This document shows positions 1 through 13,469 of a stretch of 64,000 bases of DNA, piece after piece. A model generated the notes under the pieces. The model ran no database searches, was not told the origin of the DNA, and saw nothing but the letters and a program-made list of their open reading frames with translations. Positions within the stretch are counted from its first letter, which is position 1, and each line of letters opens with the position of its first letter. The stretch comes from Melampsora larici-populina 98AG31 (taxonomy: Eukaryota > Basidiomycota > Pucciniomycetes > Pucciniales > Melampsoraceae): contig NW_006768777.1 in NCBI RefSeq assembly GCF_000204055.1, forward strand, positions 696,036-760,035, given 5' to 3'. The position numbers were made by a program, and so were the translations under genes.

Positions 1-1773
1 GCTAACTCGGTCTGAGAATAATTAGTATTATCATGTCTGAAAAAAACCATCAAAGATTTAATATAAACCATCTCCAAGACGTAAATGAAAAAAAGAATGA
101 AGTTAATCAAAACCAATCACTTACGCTACTAAATCACCAGTATAGATGCTAAAATCAAATCCATTTCCATCTTTCACATTTGTACCTGTCAGAACCGGTA
201 TAGCTTGAACTACAGCCATTCCTAAACTAATAGGAGTATCACTGAAACAAAAACGAAATCCAACCAAGAACAATTGTCAAATCAAGTCAAGAAGTTGAAA
301 AAATTATCAGATTAGATGATAATAAGCAGTTGCATACCATTGAAAATACCCAAACCTAGGAGCAGACAAATGAAACTGATTATCATCAGATAAATTATGA
401 TCATTAGATTTCCGAATCGGCATTCTACAACACATTGAAGTTTTAGAACAATTCGCTTCACTTCCAGTTGAATAACGTATATCTAAATGAAAATCACTAA
501 AATGTAAAACTTTTAATCTTCTTTTCTTTTTTTGATCAATATCTTGATCCAACTTGATTTGTTGATGTTTCGGTTGAGGTTTTGGTTTTGGTTTTGAAAA
601 AAAATAGGTCAAGTTTAAGTTGGTTGGAGTTGGAATTGAACAATTACTTTTAGAAAAAAAATTATAACAAATATATTGTCCATCAATTCCATCATCCTTA
701 CCAGTACCATTATTACCAAGATGATTCCCAAGATTAGCAAAACTTAAAACTTGTGAAATGATCGGTCCTTGTGAATGTAATCCGAATTGATCTACACAAT
801 CTTTTTTAAATTTAAACTCTTCACATAATTCAATAGCTAACATTGGAATCAATTGTGGTGCACGTTTTGATAAATGAGATGCAATTTTTAATGATTTTTG
901 ACATTTTTCACATGATGAGATGGATGGTTGATTTGAATTAATAATCGAAATGATCTAAAACCGATATCCAAGTTAGTGATCTATGAATAAATTGTACAAG
1001 GTCTATGAAAATTTAAAGAAGTTGATATGATACTGACTTGATCTTTAACTTCTTTTGCTAATCGATCAGCTTCAGCTCCTCTTAATGATATCGGAGGAAA
1101 CGAAATCGGATCGCGTAAATTGATGGTAGGTACCTCATCAGGAGAAGTCAAATTCATACGATAAACTACATGCTGAAACGAGTCATCAGATCAGTAAGTA
1201 TGAAACTCTCACATGGTTTTTCTAAGACACTTACTGTGATGGGATCCTTGATGATGGGTTGAGGTTGAACAGAAAGATCATTAGGATCATTATAATAATG
1301 ATCAAAAAAATCTACAGGAAATTGACCTTTTCGTAGAACAAAACCCAACCCCCGCCCAAGAATTAGCATAAATCAAAAAAACACCTGATCTCATTAAATA
1401 GTTTATATATATACTTACCAGAAACTTCATAACTTTTAGGTCCAAGATGAACTTCTTTTGGTTTTGGTTCTTCTTGTTCTTGTTTTTGTTTTTGTTCTAC
1501 ATCAGAACTGATTAAATCAAATTGAGTTCTAGGTTTAAGTGTCATATAAATCTGTTCTTCAATCCTTTGAGAAACCGAAACCGAAACCGAAACTGATGAA
1601 TCAATAAACCCATCATAAAATTTAATTGGAAACCTTTCATCTTGATCATCATCAGATTGGTAAACTAATTTCTTTTCAGTCTTGATTCGATTAAATTGAA
1701 TTTGTAAAAAAATCATATAAAACCAAATCAATAGATATCTACATCTTTCTAATCTTAATAACCTTGACATCAT
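1..1773 (-). CDS. acid sphingomyelinase-like phosphodiesterase, 5' part
   Basis: Partial gene; the C-terminal half lies beyond the window. Exons read on the minus strand are 1773-1419, 1311-1235, 1172-1038, 954-338, 241-125 and 36-1, all with GT-AG borders and consistent phase. The start is one of two adjacent ATGs (1773 or 1770), followed by a hydrophobic stretch (LLIWFYMIFLQ) that looks like a signal peptide or signal anchor. The middle has spaced cysteines (CEKCQ, then ELCEEF and KDC) that fit a saposin-B domain. Next comes the calcineurin-like metallophosphoesterase start HFSDFHLDIRY, then GSEANCS, MCCR, RFGYFQCDTP and TGDLVAHD. In the family, the Asp/His of the first motif and the Asp of GDxV(A)HD bind the two zinc ions. 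Members hydrolyse sphingomyelin or related phosphodiesters in lysosomes/vacuoles or outside the cell. The saposin plus phosphoesterase order is typical of true acid sphingomyelinases; the substrate here is inferred. Confidence 0.88.
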
Positions 1774-3085
1774 TCAAATTCAAATCAAAGTTTCATGGGT
1801 TAGTGATTTGTAAATCGTTGTAGGTTTAACTGAAAACATTCATCGTTATAAAATTTCACTAACATCTTTATTTAATATATCAATCAAGAATTCCTCGTGT
1901 TCGTATGTACGCTTAAAGATCCAAAGAGTTTATCCGAGATGAAACCAATAGAGCCTAAAGCCCTTGATCGAACGTGACCTCGTTTTTCTTCAAGCGAACC
2001 GTCTCAAGAAATTCAGACTTTGGTAAACCCGGTAGAAATTTAAGAGCTGAAAAACACTAACGCGACTTTTACATATGGTCTGCTGCAACCTGCACGCGGT
2101 CGGCCCGAGATAGGAGTTCTGTATTCGAAGCACGGGTAATAAATGTAAGCAGTTGTGTGCACGATTTACATACCGTAGCAAATTGACCCAAAGCTTGGAC
2201 AAGCATTGTGCAGACTCAAGTACAAACAAATCAACCCAGAGGAGTTCACATTTCTCCAGAAGTCAATTGGCTGATCAAGATCTACATTTTCAATATTGTT
2301 ATTCATCTTTGACGCGTCGCTCAGACATCAAAGCAAAAAACAAGACCAAGAACCGAGTTTTAACAAACTGTTTCATCCACTTTATATTTCTTATATAAAC
2401 CACCACTCTCCTTCCTACACACACACACACAAACACGAAACAAAAAAATTACTCCACACAAACACACACACACACAACAGAACAGAAAAAAAAAGAGGAA
2501 AAGGAAAATAGAACAAAAAGACAATGAAGAATGAAGAATGAATAGGGGAAAAAAAGAATTGGATAAATATTTATAAAGAAAGGAAAAGGGAAGAAAAAAA
2601 GGTACAAGATTGGTTGGGGAAATGTGTGGAAAAGGAAAAAAAGGAAAAGTAAAACAGGGTGCTTGCTATTTTTGTGTATATTGTTTAAGATCTCATGGAA
2701 TATATATATGTAAATAAGAAAAATGAAAAATGAAAAAAAAATGAAAAATGTTTAAATATGTAAATCGGTTACATATGATGTTTTTTGGGGGGTTACCGAG
2801 ATATATTTTGATGAGTCAAGGTGTAGTGTAGTGTAAAACTTTTTTTTTGAAAAAAAACAAAAACAAAACAAGCAACAAGATTAACTAATTAAGATGCAAT
2901 GAAGTTCAAAAAAAAATCAAAACATGAAGAAAAAGATACCAAGAAAGATGATGAATGCCAAAATACTATGGTAGAAGATGAGAGAAAGCTGCTGGAATTT
3001 TTTAATTTTTTATGTGAATGGAATCTAGAAAGATATATATATATATTGAAATTATTTAAAAGGAAATAGATGAAGAAAGAATCGA
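1774..3085. other. intergenic region, no gene seen
   Basis: This is the shared upstream side of the sphingomyelinase-like gene and the 3' side of the RNA-binding gene. It has a CA-rich microsatellite (about 2417-2476), followed by A/G-rich tracts (2480-2660) and AT-rich DNA. Short reading frames here show no domain or splice support. Confidence 0.5.
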
Positions 3086-6000
3086 TCACCTTAAGAGTGA
3101 TAAAGTCTTTTGTTGTTGTTGCTGTTGCTGTTGATGCTGATGTCGATGCTGAAGATCATTGCTGATGGTAGAAGCATGAGTTCCAAATAAATCATTCCAA
3201 CCGTTGTTTTCTTCAACGCTCATACGGGCCCTGAACTCAGCCTCGAGTTGATTCCATTCGTCCTCTTCATTTTCAATTCCGATTTCCCTTTTCTCGTTGA
3301 GATATAACCTCCTCAACCAATTCTCTTCGTCTTTCGAGGACGGTCTGAAGGGATTCTGACGTGCATTATGCCCATCGGTACTGAGGAGTTCATTGTGGGT
3401 CTGATAATCTATATCGCGTGGACCATTGGATGGAATCCTAGTCAAAAGCTCATCGGGGCCTGAAATTCCAAAGGGCTTGGGTCGCGAGCTCAACAGGCCA
3501 GGAGGTGAATTTTGAAGGGGACGGCCATGGATAGTATATTGATCTTGATCCGCTCGTTGTTGGTCAAGTTCAGAGCGAGGGTCTTGACTTCGGTACAGCC
3601 TTTGCTGCTGGTGTTGCTGCAACCTTAGTGTTTGGTCAGAGGAGGGAACCGATGAGCGGGGGAAGAATTCTGAACCTCGAGTCAGATTCAGATCTGGTAG
3701 ACTTGATAATTGATGGTCTGAGGCAGATCTGAGTCTACGGGAATCGTCCGGTGCAATGACAGTCGTGAATTGGTCCCCAGTGTTGAGGCTGTGTCTGATT
3801 TGATCTTGTGTCTCACGTGTCGCATACCGACTTGAATTGAGACTGTCGAAGCTGGCAAAGCGGTTGTTGTGATCGAGGGTTTGTTGTTGAGGTCCTGCTT
3901 GGGTTATGTAACCACCCGAGTCTACCCTAGGACCTTGTTGGCGGATCGACAGATCAAGCAGATGATCTCCGTATCCCGGAGGGTTGACACCAATCAGGCC
4001 TGGTGTCGAATGAAACGCGGGAAGAAGTGCCGGAGTTGGAGTCGGAGGCTGGTGAGTGGTATGACCAAGTGAGGAAGCAATCTGTTTAATAGTCGAGTGA
4101 TCTTGGCCTTCTACAATTTTCCAAACAGCTTCAAATGGGATGCCCAAGACACTCGATAGCTTCCGTACGTATTCAACTTGTTTGTCTCCTAAAGATCTAC
4201 CCCAGCTTAGTCTGATTCTCGATTTACCATGGATTGGAAAATCGTGCATCTTCAGCATAGCTGCTTCGGCATCCGCTCGTCTCACGTATTGAACAAATCC
4301 GCAGCCCTTGTTGGGTGGTATCTTCACATAAGTGATCTCACCGAAATTCTGGAAAAAGGTCTGGAAGGGAAGGAAACGAGGTCAGATAAGTTGGACTCTC
4401 ATGTCATCAGAGACCGGGAAGCGAAGAGAACAAACCTTCAAGGTCTCTTCGCTGATGCAAGCAGGTAATCCACCAACAAAGACCGTGGTATTTGAGGGGT
4501 CGTTGTTAGCGTGGTTCGCTGCAACGGCAATTTGAGCAAGTGCAGCGAAATGGGCAGCGCTGCCTTGCGAAAAATACCCAGCGGTCGGGGCCGCTGCGAG
4601 GTTGCGAGGGGTAGCTACCGCGGGTGCAGGAGTGGTATAGAAATTGCCCATGCTTACCACACCTGGATGGAGCTGATAAGGTGCAGGCGCAGGTTGCGGG
4701 GACAGGAACGATTCTACGAAAAAGAGGACGCATGAATGACGTTTTGATCATTTACTGTGCGAAAAAGGATGGCTCGAGGCTTACCCGGTACGTATCCAGG
4801 CGCAGCAATCGAGTTCCTCATGTGGCTGAGGGTCGGATAAAATGCTTGAGGACGGTGAGGCGGATTGCTCACGGAGATCAAATTGGATGGATGCGGTCGA
4901 CCGGCGGTGATAGGGGTGATATTGTTTCTCGCGGTCCCATTAGGATAAAGCGGAGAGCCAGAAGTCGGTGGAATGCACACTGAAGCTCGTTGATATGGTA
5001 AAAGCTGATATGGTGGTCCAGTCTGTGTGGGACGAAAACTGGAAACAGTTTGCAGGCCTGGTCGGCCGACGGCGGGGCCTTGAATGTTATGGACGCTGGC
5101 GGGATTAGCATTGAGCAGATTCGCACGGGAAATTCCAAGGCTCTGATGTGATTGGGATAAGTTTGGGGGCTGACCAGATCGGTTGTCAGCTCAAGTAAAG
5201 TGTAAAATACGAGGGTGAAGTTGATTGTGCTTACCAAGTCAGCGTCACGATTGAAGAGCGGATTAACTCTCTGCTCAGAATTAGAATGCACCGGTAGCGA
5301 ACTACGGTGGAGAGGTTGAGCTTCCGACTTGATATCTGACGGAGGCCGGGCAGCGATGGTCGAGGTAGCAAGCCCAAGAGAAGACTGGCGAGGCCTGTCC
5401 GGATTCGGCTTTGTGAGGGGCTGTGGGGATTGAGCAGGAAGCGATGCTCGGTGATGATGTGGATGTTGATCGCCGGCAGTACCACTGGAGCCACTGGCCT
5501 CACTGATTTTAATACCTCGTCCTCGGAGGTACATCCCAGTGCCGGTCTTCAAACGACCGAGTGCGAGAGCGCGATGCATGTCACTCTCCTCACCAAATCT
5601 GATAAAAGCATATCCACGAGAAAGACCGGTGGAAAGATCTCCCATGATTTTGGCAGATTTGGTTGAAGGGAATGTTTGGGTGAAGAGTGACTGGTGGTCG
5701 TGGATGATAATTAGTTTGATAACGTGGGGACGGTAGGAAGAAAAGGTCTAACTCACGACCAATTCTCCTTCACTAACTTCGCGATCCAAATCACGAATGA
5801 AGACCGAAAATTCCCGATCCCAAGTAGGTTGAACGCCTGGAAGGCCAGTGGCCCAGTTCAACTGTTAATACAAATCGCGCATAGACCAATAACAAGGTCA
5901 ATGAGAGGTCAAGTAGCCAAGGTCGGTGAAAGGGATAGGAGGTACAAACCTTGAAAGTACGCTCGCATCCCGGCATGAGCGTTGGAGGCATGTTGCTGAT

Positions 6001-7320
6001 CATCTTCCATGCTTCTTGAGCCAATTGGGCTGTCGGATATGTGAGGAAACAGTAAGCCGAGGAGGGGCTAGCTCCACTGACCATTTTGATCTTGAGATTC
6101 AATGGGTGTGGATTAGCGTGATGAGGCAGATGCCATCCCATCCCTACCACACAAGCTCTGACATAATCCTCATCCATCCAAGACTCGAGGTCACCCATCC
6201 AGAGTGTGGTAGTTGAGCGGGGAAGAGCATTGGAGTCCGAAGTGTTGAGATTGTTGGTCCCATTGGTTTTGTTATTTTGGCTGGAAACATTATTGACACT
6301 GAGGTTTTGTTGAAGATGAGGACTGTCATGGATGCTGTTTTGTTTCTGTTGGTTTTGGCCGCTATGATTTGATTGAAGTCGATTGATATGATGGAGAGTA
6401 GAAGACGGCGAATTCGGCGAGGTTGGAGAGTGCGGAGGAGGGGAAGAAGAATCATCAGATGAAGCAGAAGGATTGAAATGATGATCGACTGAGTTTGATA
6501 AGTGGGATTGAGGAATAATTGAGGAAGTGCGAGTGAGTTGAGGGGGAGAAGATGAAACTAAGTGATGTGGTGAACCAATTGAAGATGGATCAGATTGAGC
6601 AGAAGATTGGGTACTCGGATTGTGGAACAATTCGAAATCAGGATGAGTTGAGGAATTCGATGAAGAAGTGAGTGAACCAGTAGATTGAGGATCACGGTTT
6701 CTAATTGGATCAGATGACGTTTGATTTGTTGAAGATGCGGTTGTTGGTTTAAAAATAGGTTGATCTTGAGATAATTGAGCACTACCACCTATTAAACCAA
6801 AGGAATGGTTGAACAAATGGGATGGTTGAGGCGAGGAAACAGAAGAGTTTGTAGTGGTAGTAGTAGCACTATTAACAGGTAATGACGCAGAAAACTTTTT
6901 TTGATTGAACTGAGATCCGATGGGAGACAATGGATGATGATCAAATAAAGAATTAGAATGAAGTTTATTGATGGGTTGATTTGATGGTTGATTGGTGTGT
7001 GAGGAGGGAAATGAGAGTGGAGAATGTAAAGTAGAACGTGGAGAGAGCGATGAGGATGAAGTGTAAGATGGTAAACTATTAAGCTGTGGTAAAGAGAGCG
7101 GTGGGAGTGATTTTACATTCGGTATGAGATGCTGTTGAAGTGATTCCTGTGGTTGATGTGGTTGTAGTTCTCGATTGTTGGTTGTGGTAGTATTAGTCTT
7201 GTTGATATGATTGTTTTGAATTTGATTATTGATATTATTTATATTATTGAGATGATGATGCTGATGATTTGAAGTTGGATTGTTAGACCAATCAAAATGG
7301 TGCGATGAATTATGCTGCAT
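3086..7320 (-). CDS. three-RRM RNA-binding protein, NGR1/NAM8/Csx1 (TIA-1) family
   Basis: Six exons: 7320-5950, 5861-5757, 5690-5235, 5169-4785, 4713-4436 and 4360-3086. They sum to 3870 nt, giving 1289 aa. The start ATG at 7320 opens a long Asn/His/Ser/Pro/Gln-rich disordered N-terminus (about 370 aa). RRM1 begins TTLWMGDLESWMDEDYV and has the RNP1-like YCFLTY. RRM2 starts FSVFIRDLDREVSE and has RGYAFIRF. RRM3 starts NTTVFVGGLPACISEETLK and has KGCGFVQYV. This 1-2-spacer-3 layout, with RRM3 following a long linker, is that of yeast Ngr1/Nam8 and S. pombe Csx1, which act in mRNA stability or U1-linked splicing. The C-terminus has a glutamine/histidine-rich run (about 3110-3155) made by CAG/CAA-type repeats. 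Which paralogue it is cannot be decided by eye, but the family call is firm. Confidence 0.9.
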
Positions 7321-10300
7321 GATGTTTTGATGAATAGAAGCCGAGTTGAACTATATATGATGATATTTAAAATAAAACAAATAAACTAATAAAGATAGCC
7401 AATGCCAGTGCAAGATGAGAATGGTAAACAGTCAAGAATCGAAATGATTCAATGCAAGACTATTGAGAATAAGTTCAACTATCAAGTCAACCGATTCAAA
7501 TGAAAATCTCAAGATATTAAAATCAAGAAGAAGAGAAGAGAAGATATAGAATGGTAAACAGATGATCAAGTAAACTGATGATAATCAAGTCAGATAAACT
7601 GATTGATTAATTCAAGTTGAATTGACTGATTAGATTCTTATTATTGATTTGGATCAAGGAAAATAATCAATGAGAGTTTGAGTAGATAGAAAGTTGAAGT
7701 AGAAGGCTTGACTAATCAGTATCAGTATCAGTATTAGTAGAATTCGAGAAGAGAAAAGAGATCCATAATAAGTCAGTATTCTTAATCTTCGTCATCCAAT
7801 CTAGCATTGGTGGATTGGGTTTGGAATGGATGAAGGGGTAATGATATCATATATTGTACACACTCTGGCTAAAGTGCAATTCGACTTACACTTTCTCTTT
7901 TTCAATCCAATCCAATCAAAATCAAAATCAATCTCGGTTCGCGTTTCGGATATATAATAATTCTCTCGCTAGTAGATTTCTGGATGTTGTGGATTGATGA
8001 TCAAGCTTATGAAATCCAATTCATCCACTTCTCTCCTTCAAAAATTTTAATAATCTTTAATATTCGATCATCGAGTTCATCAGAAAATATAATGAGATTT
8101 ATAAGCTCAAATAAGATTAGTCGACGTTTTCAAAAACCTTCAACTCACTGGGTTTGCAAATCTCAAAGATTTCGATTAACCTTTGGGGATGTGGTTTGGT
8201 TTCCGTTGAACTTCATTCACACACAAATCAAACCGAGCATAAGTCTCAGTAAGCAGTCAGAATCAAACACTGGATTGGATTCGATTCAGCTTACTTGGAT
8301 TCTTCTATTGATGATGAGGATGATGATGACGATCAAGTAAACCAAACAACCATCAGATTAGTATCCAAACGAATTAACAAGATTGCTCCACAAAAAAAGT
8401 TAAATTCAAACTCCGATGACTGACAAGTGTTTTTTCAGTGATGATTCTTGAAAAGGATGAGTGAGTTTCCTAATGAGTTTTGACTAAATCGGGTTTCAAC
8501 GGTAAAGACACTCTGGAAGGGAAATGATAGTCAAGTGAAGTGGATTTAAACTCGAATCGAATCTTCGAAGAGTCTTCCAAGAAACCGATTCTTCAATGAT
8601 CAAATGGTCATGATTGATATATAGTAAATTATCACATTGGATTGATCCCATCAAAGGGATAAGATTGTAACCGAAGAGCGATGCAAGGGTTAGAAGTGAT
8701 AGAGACAGGGAATTGTAGTCAGGATAACTGGTCTGATTACCACCACCCCCCCCAAAAAAATCACACTAATGCAACTCTGATGAATCAAATTGACTGATGT
8801 ACTCACCAAAATCCAATTTCGATCGATCTTACTAAAACAAACTTAATTCGATTTCTCAATTTCTCGATTTCGATTCCTGAACCCCTTGTATAGATCTATT
8901 CCTTTAGATGATGGGGGTGTGTTCGGATGGATAAAGATGACTTTGGACTTCTGCTTGAATTCTTCAAAAAAATTAAACGATGAGGTCTGAGTCTGAGTGA
9001 TGAATGCTTGGGGTTCCTTTCTTGCCTGCTTGCTGTTTCCTTGTTGCTTGCTTGCTTGCTTCCTTTAATAAATTGTAGCGCCGGTGACTCGCTTGGAGAA
9101 TGAACAAAGGGGTGGTAAGAAAAGTAAATGAGATCACCGAGCAAAAAAAAACAATGTTTGTATGGGTAGAAAAAAAACCGGGTAAGATGATATGTATGAA
9201 CGATTTGCAATGGTCGAGAAGCAAAAGAAATGATGTGGACAAAATTCGATATAACACACAGATAGACAGATGTGATTATTAACTGGAAACAAGACAAATG
9301 AACAACAACACAAAGCGAACTTGCGTGCAGGAAACGAGATTGAGAGGACGATTGATAGGGTTCTTGGAGTACTAGATCAGAGAGAAAAGTTGAAAGAAGA
9401 GTCAAAAATAAACCAGTTGATCAATCACACTGGATTAGACCTTCAACTTAGGATCCGATTAGAAGATATGAAACTCTTGGGTAGGTTTGATTGATTTCTT
9501 TCGAAGATTTCAGGATGAGATGATGGTGATGTCTGAAATTGGTACCGTCAGACTGTTAAAATGAAGCCTTACTTTCGGCAAGGAGGGTAGGTGGGTATTT
9601 TTGGGTAGACTTGATTGAAAAGATGTTTGTCGGAAGGAGAAGAGGGAGATAAGAGTTTGATGATGGAAAAAAGGAAGAGACAGGGGAAATTCAGAAAGGG
9701 ATGACGATCTATTGCTTGAGGTAATTGAGAAATCAGTCTCGGATCTAGAGTTTGAGGAATAGTTTTGAAACTTGGAAGGACGACTAAAGGAAAAAAAACT
9801 TCAATTTTGACGAACAGGGCTTGAAGTTGAGAATGTTTTTTTCTTCTTTTTCTTTTCGTACCCACTTTTTTAACACACCTGAACCTCTGACCTGACACAC
9901 ATACATACACACACTTAGACACACAGAGAAGCAAAGGGAGAAAGACAGAGAGAGTCTCAGAAGGGTCAAGAGGGAAAGAAAGAGGCTACAACATAAATCG
10001 GACTTGGAAACGGGCTTATTTGTTCTTGGATGTGTGTATATATTTTTTCTGAGGTAGAAGGGCGGAAAGGATTTCCTTCGATATCACAGAGTTTGCTTTA
10101 CAACATTTCTTTTTTTTTTGGATTAAGAAATTTTCATAAGAAATTATTACTATTGTTGTTTTTTCTGGATTTAAATTGAATTTTTGTAAAGGGATAAAAT
10201 TCGAAGTATACAAAAGTTGAAAAAAAAATCAATCAAGAGTGTTTTGATTTGGTTGAACCGTTTATGATGAGTTTGGTACAATTTCTTCTGCTCTGTAATT

Positions 10301-10656
10301 TAAAGAAGAAGTTCTAAGAAGGGTACAGTGAGCATTAGATTTTGAATACCAGCCACATATCAAAGAAAAAAACGCACGCACGCACGGAAACGGATCTGTT
10401 TTATATGAAAACGAGTGAATGGATGATTGAAGAAGATTTGATGATATGTATCTCTATTCTCCTCAACGCTTTTGAATCCCTACTTCCGTTGAATGTGTTT
10501 CATTTGTTCAATCCTTGGTGGCTTTTGGTGATCTTTATCGGTATTTAGTTAACTTTGAGCTTATGTTTGAACTTGCTGTTTGGACTTGATTGAGGTTTTT
10601 AAAGGTTTTAGAATCTTGATTTCCTGCTTCACTCTTGAGTCTGAGCCCAACAAACC
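7321..10656. other. 3.3 kb without a supportable gene
   Basis: The left part is the upstream region of the RNA-binding gene and has several polypyrimidine/purine runs. Simple repeats occur at about 9030-9062 (CTTG units) and 10373-10386 (ACGC units). Frames of 100-170 codons exist on both strands around 7984-8340, 8896-9405 and 9569-9969. They are low complexity, lack splice-supported extensions and match no family I recognise, so they are not called. Confidence 0.45.
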
Positions 10657-11142
10657 ATGTCATGGTCAATCGCGACTCTTTTGTTACTTTGCTCAGCTGC
10701 TTTTCGGCTCATGTTCATCTCGTCATCAGAGTTCAATACACCTTCCGGGTACGTGCAGTTTTATAAGTTCAATCCTAATTCAAATCAGACGAAGCAGAAA
10801 AATGGCTTTTGCGCTGATTTCTTTCTGGAGAAGGCTCGTGAAGAAGCAGGTCAGATGAATGTATGTATGTGGCTTACCGTTCGTGATCATAGAAGAGAAC
10901 GATCATATTGTAACTCGAATGAATGGATCAGTTGACTCATACAAATGTGACATCAAGACTTGATTTCTAAACTATAGAAGACCACCAAAAAAAGATTCGA
11001 AACTTATTTATCCATTGAACTTTCTAGAAATCAGAAGTCTGGACGTTTTTGTATTTCCTTTGAGCTCTGGGTATGTGCTCGAAATCCTAGATCTACGTGT
11101 GGAGAAACGCATAAAAAATTGAGGGCCCGTCATAGCAACTGA
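10657..11142 (+). CDS. small secreted protein, two exons, unknown family
   Basis: Exons 10657-10860 and 10978-11142 give 122 aa. The ATG at 10657 starts a clear signal peptide (MSWSIATLLLLCSAAF). The donor GTATGT at 10861 and acceptor TATAG at 10977 join in phase 0 and open a second exon with biased composition (KTTKKRFETYLSIEL ... RFCISFELWVC ... STCGETHKK) ending in TGA at 11140-11142. The mature part holds four cysteines, in GFCADFF, RFCISF, WVCAR and STCGE. If the intron is not spliced the frame stops after 92 codons. Size, signal peptide and cysteines fit a rust candidate secreted protein, and no family is recognised. The gene is isolated, with kilobases of non-coding DNA on both sides. 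Confidence 0.6.
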
Positions 11143-12239
11143 AAATTAAAGTTGAGGTTCATTTTTTTGCAAAGAGAATTCACATATCATTTCAAGGGAG
11201 GTATGTACATAGACTGTTGGATTTGATAAGACTGAAAGGATGTGTGTGTGTTTCAAATATATGTATGTATGCATATGTCTAAAGTCGTTTATCGCATCGG
11301 TTACCGTTCAAAGGGTGAAGTCGGAGACAAAGAAAACCTCATGCTTTGGTGTACATTTCTCGTAGACTCGGGTAAATTTTAAAACGGGTGTCTTGAAACA
11401 GTCGACCGCGTGAGATGACGAAGACCTTTGTTTTGTGAGAAAAGGATATCGAGTGTTATTCGTCGTTGGCTCCTAGTCATATATGCCTACTGATCACTTT
11501 GACTGACAAGAGTTGAGTGGTTGCGCAAGTGAGATTTTTCAAGACCGATGAATCGTGGCCAAGTCAAGAGAAGCGAATGTTTTGATTGTTTTTGAGTGGA
11601 CAAGGAATGACATGGGAAATGGTATATCCAGTCTCAAATGCGATCATCATGAACTGCCTACAATTAGCTTAAGGGATTTCTCGGACAAAATTGGATACCT
11701 TTTGAAATCGACAAGTTTGAATTGTGTCATACTTTCGGGAAGGTCATCGTCCTATCATCATGAATCTATGAAAGGTTGTGAATTCATAGATGGGATTTGA
11801 TTTGATGAAAAACTTAGGACGATCATCTTCCGTCAAGGTTTCATTACAAAAAACCTTCCTTGAAATTTCTTGAAGACATCTTCATGCAGTTTGATCGCAC
11901 AAGGCCATAACGGTTTGGCTATTTGTAGCTCTGCCGACGTTGCCAATGTTGTTGTAGGTACTAGGCTCAGCGTGACAGTTCGTCTGAAGATGTGAGCCCT
12001 TCAGGGGTTAGATCGGTCTTTAGCATCAGTTGAACGTCAAGCTCGAAAGCTTTAGAGAGTCAGAGGGAATAAGGATCTCAGGTAGATTTTGGTGACCGTC
12101 ACTCAATCTTCCGTCTCTCTGATCGCGACTGAAATCTAAGACTTGATCACCTCAAGATCATTCATCTGACACACAAGCACTCAACTTGATCCATAGACTT
12201 ACGATGCATGGCGTGTGGAGAGAGTTGGTAAGCAGTTTA
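11143..12239. other. intergenic region, no gene seen
   Basis: AT-rich sequence between the small secreted protein and the MITE. It has one short GT/TATG simple repeat (about 11240-11280). A plus-strand frame of 81 codons near 11555 has no start context or domain and is ignored. Confidence 0.4.
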
Positions 12240-12764
12240 CAGTCAAACCCGCGCACATGCATACCCGCGCACATGCATAACCAGCCAAAATGCATAAGTT
12301 TTGGTTTCCACCCAGCTGGTGCGGGCCAATTTTGTCATTAATTGCATAATTATGTCAAAAACCATAATGCATACTTCTTTTCAAGTCCCCAAAGTCATAA
12401 TGCATGCCTACAAAGCGCCCCAGGATGTGTTTTTTTTCCATTGAACTCTGATCAAATCCTTTGCAAGTAGGATTTTGGCAACATCAGGCAGCAATGAGCC
12501 CTCTATGGGGTCAAACCGACCCCTAGTGGTGTTTTTTTTGGTGTCAAAAAAATATCTTGTCCTTGTACCCGCGCAAAATACAAACGTACTATTGCATAAA
12601 CTTATACAATTTCAACAAAAACCCGTCATAATGCATATTTCAATGCATTTAGGCCAATATGCATACAAATATGCATTATGGGGGTTTATGCCTATTTGCA
12701 TAACCCGCAATAATGCATAGCAAAAATTGTCTCCCCAATTTATGCATTAGCGCGGGTTTGACTG
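12240..12764. mobile_element. 525-bp MITE with TA target duplication, ATGCAT-rich
   Basis: The left end CAGTCAAACCCGCGC (from 12240) is repeated exactly in inverse at the right end (to 12764). With the next nine bases the match is 24 bp with two mismatches. Both sides are flanked by TA (12238-12239 and 12765-12766), the target duplication of Tc1/mariner-IS630 elements. The inside has about ten copies of the palindrome ATGCAT or TGCAT-containing runs and no transposase reading frame. It is therefore a non-autonomous element whose mobilising transposase is not in this window; the TIR differs from that of the 5.1-kb element at the right edge. Confidence 0.85.
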
Positions 12765-13469
12765 TATGGGGTTGCGTGCGTCATCTTCTAAGTTCTGATC
12801 GTGCAGAGCTTGTAATTTATATAGGATAAAGAAAGGGACCCGACGTCAGACATCCTCAGGCACCTCTATCATCCATGACTATGTGCAAGGGCCTATCTAA
12901 ACACGGTCTTGCTTACCTGCCGTATCCTATATTTTCACCACCTACCAGTTCCTTGTACTGACTCATAAGGAAGGTCTTCGTTGACGTATCCCTCAAGCTG
13001 AGAAGATGAAGAGGGAGGCGACTCATGAGCTTGTCATATGTTATTCGTCGCCAGACCCGGTGAATTATCGAGTGGAAGTTGATGATCAGGCCGATCAGCC
13101 ATGCAAAGGCTATTGAGGTAGGACGTAGTGGTAGCACTCAGGGTGTAGAGGGTCGAGGCCATCGCAGTACCTGAAGCTTTGGTATGTCGAGTCCGAGGTG
13201 AGGTGATCGTACAATAATATTAATGAGATTGGTGGCAAGTCATCATCAGTCCTAGAGGGGCTGATCATCTCCCAATTGATAAAAATTCTATGCTCACCCT
13301 AGGCTTGAACACTTTTACTTGTGCAAAGGAATTGTAGTTGGGTATCAGCATAACAAACCACAAAGTTACGAAATGCACTTGACAAGGCCCTATGATTGAC
13401 TGCGTGGCCTCTTCGTTTCTCAGGAGATAGGAGGATTCAAAGTCATCCATTCAAGAAATGCTGATGAAT

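Noticed and set aside
8896..9405. 169-codon minus-strand frame in the gene-poor region
   Set aside because: Low complexity, no domain, no signal for splicing and runs through simple repeats; more likely chance or UTR.
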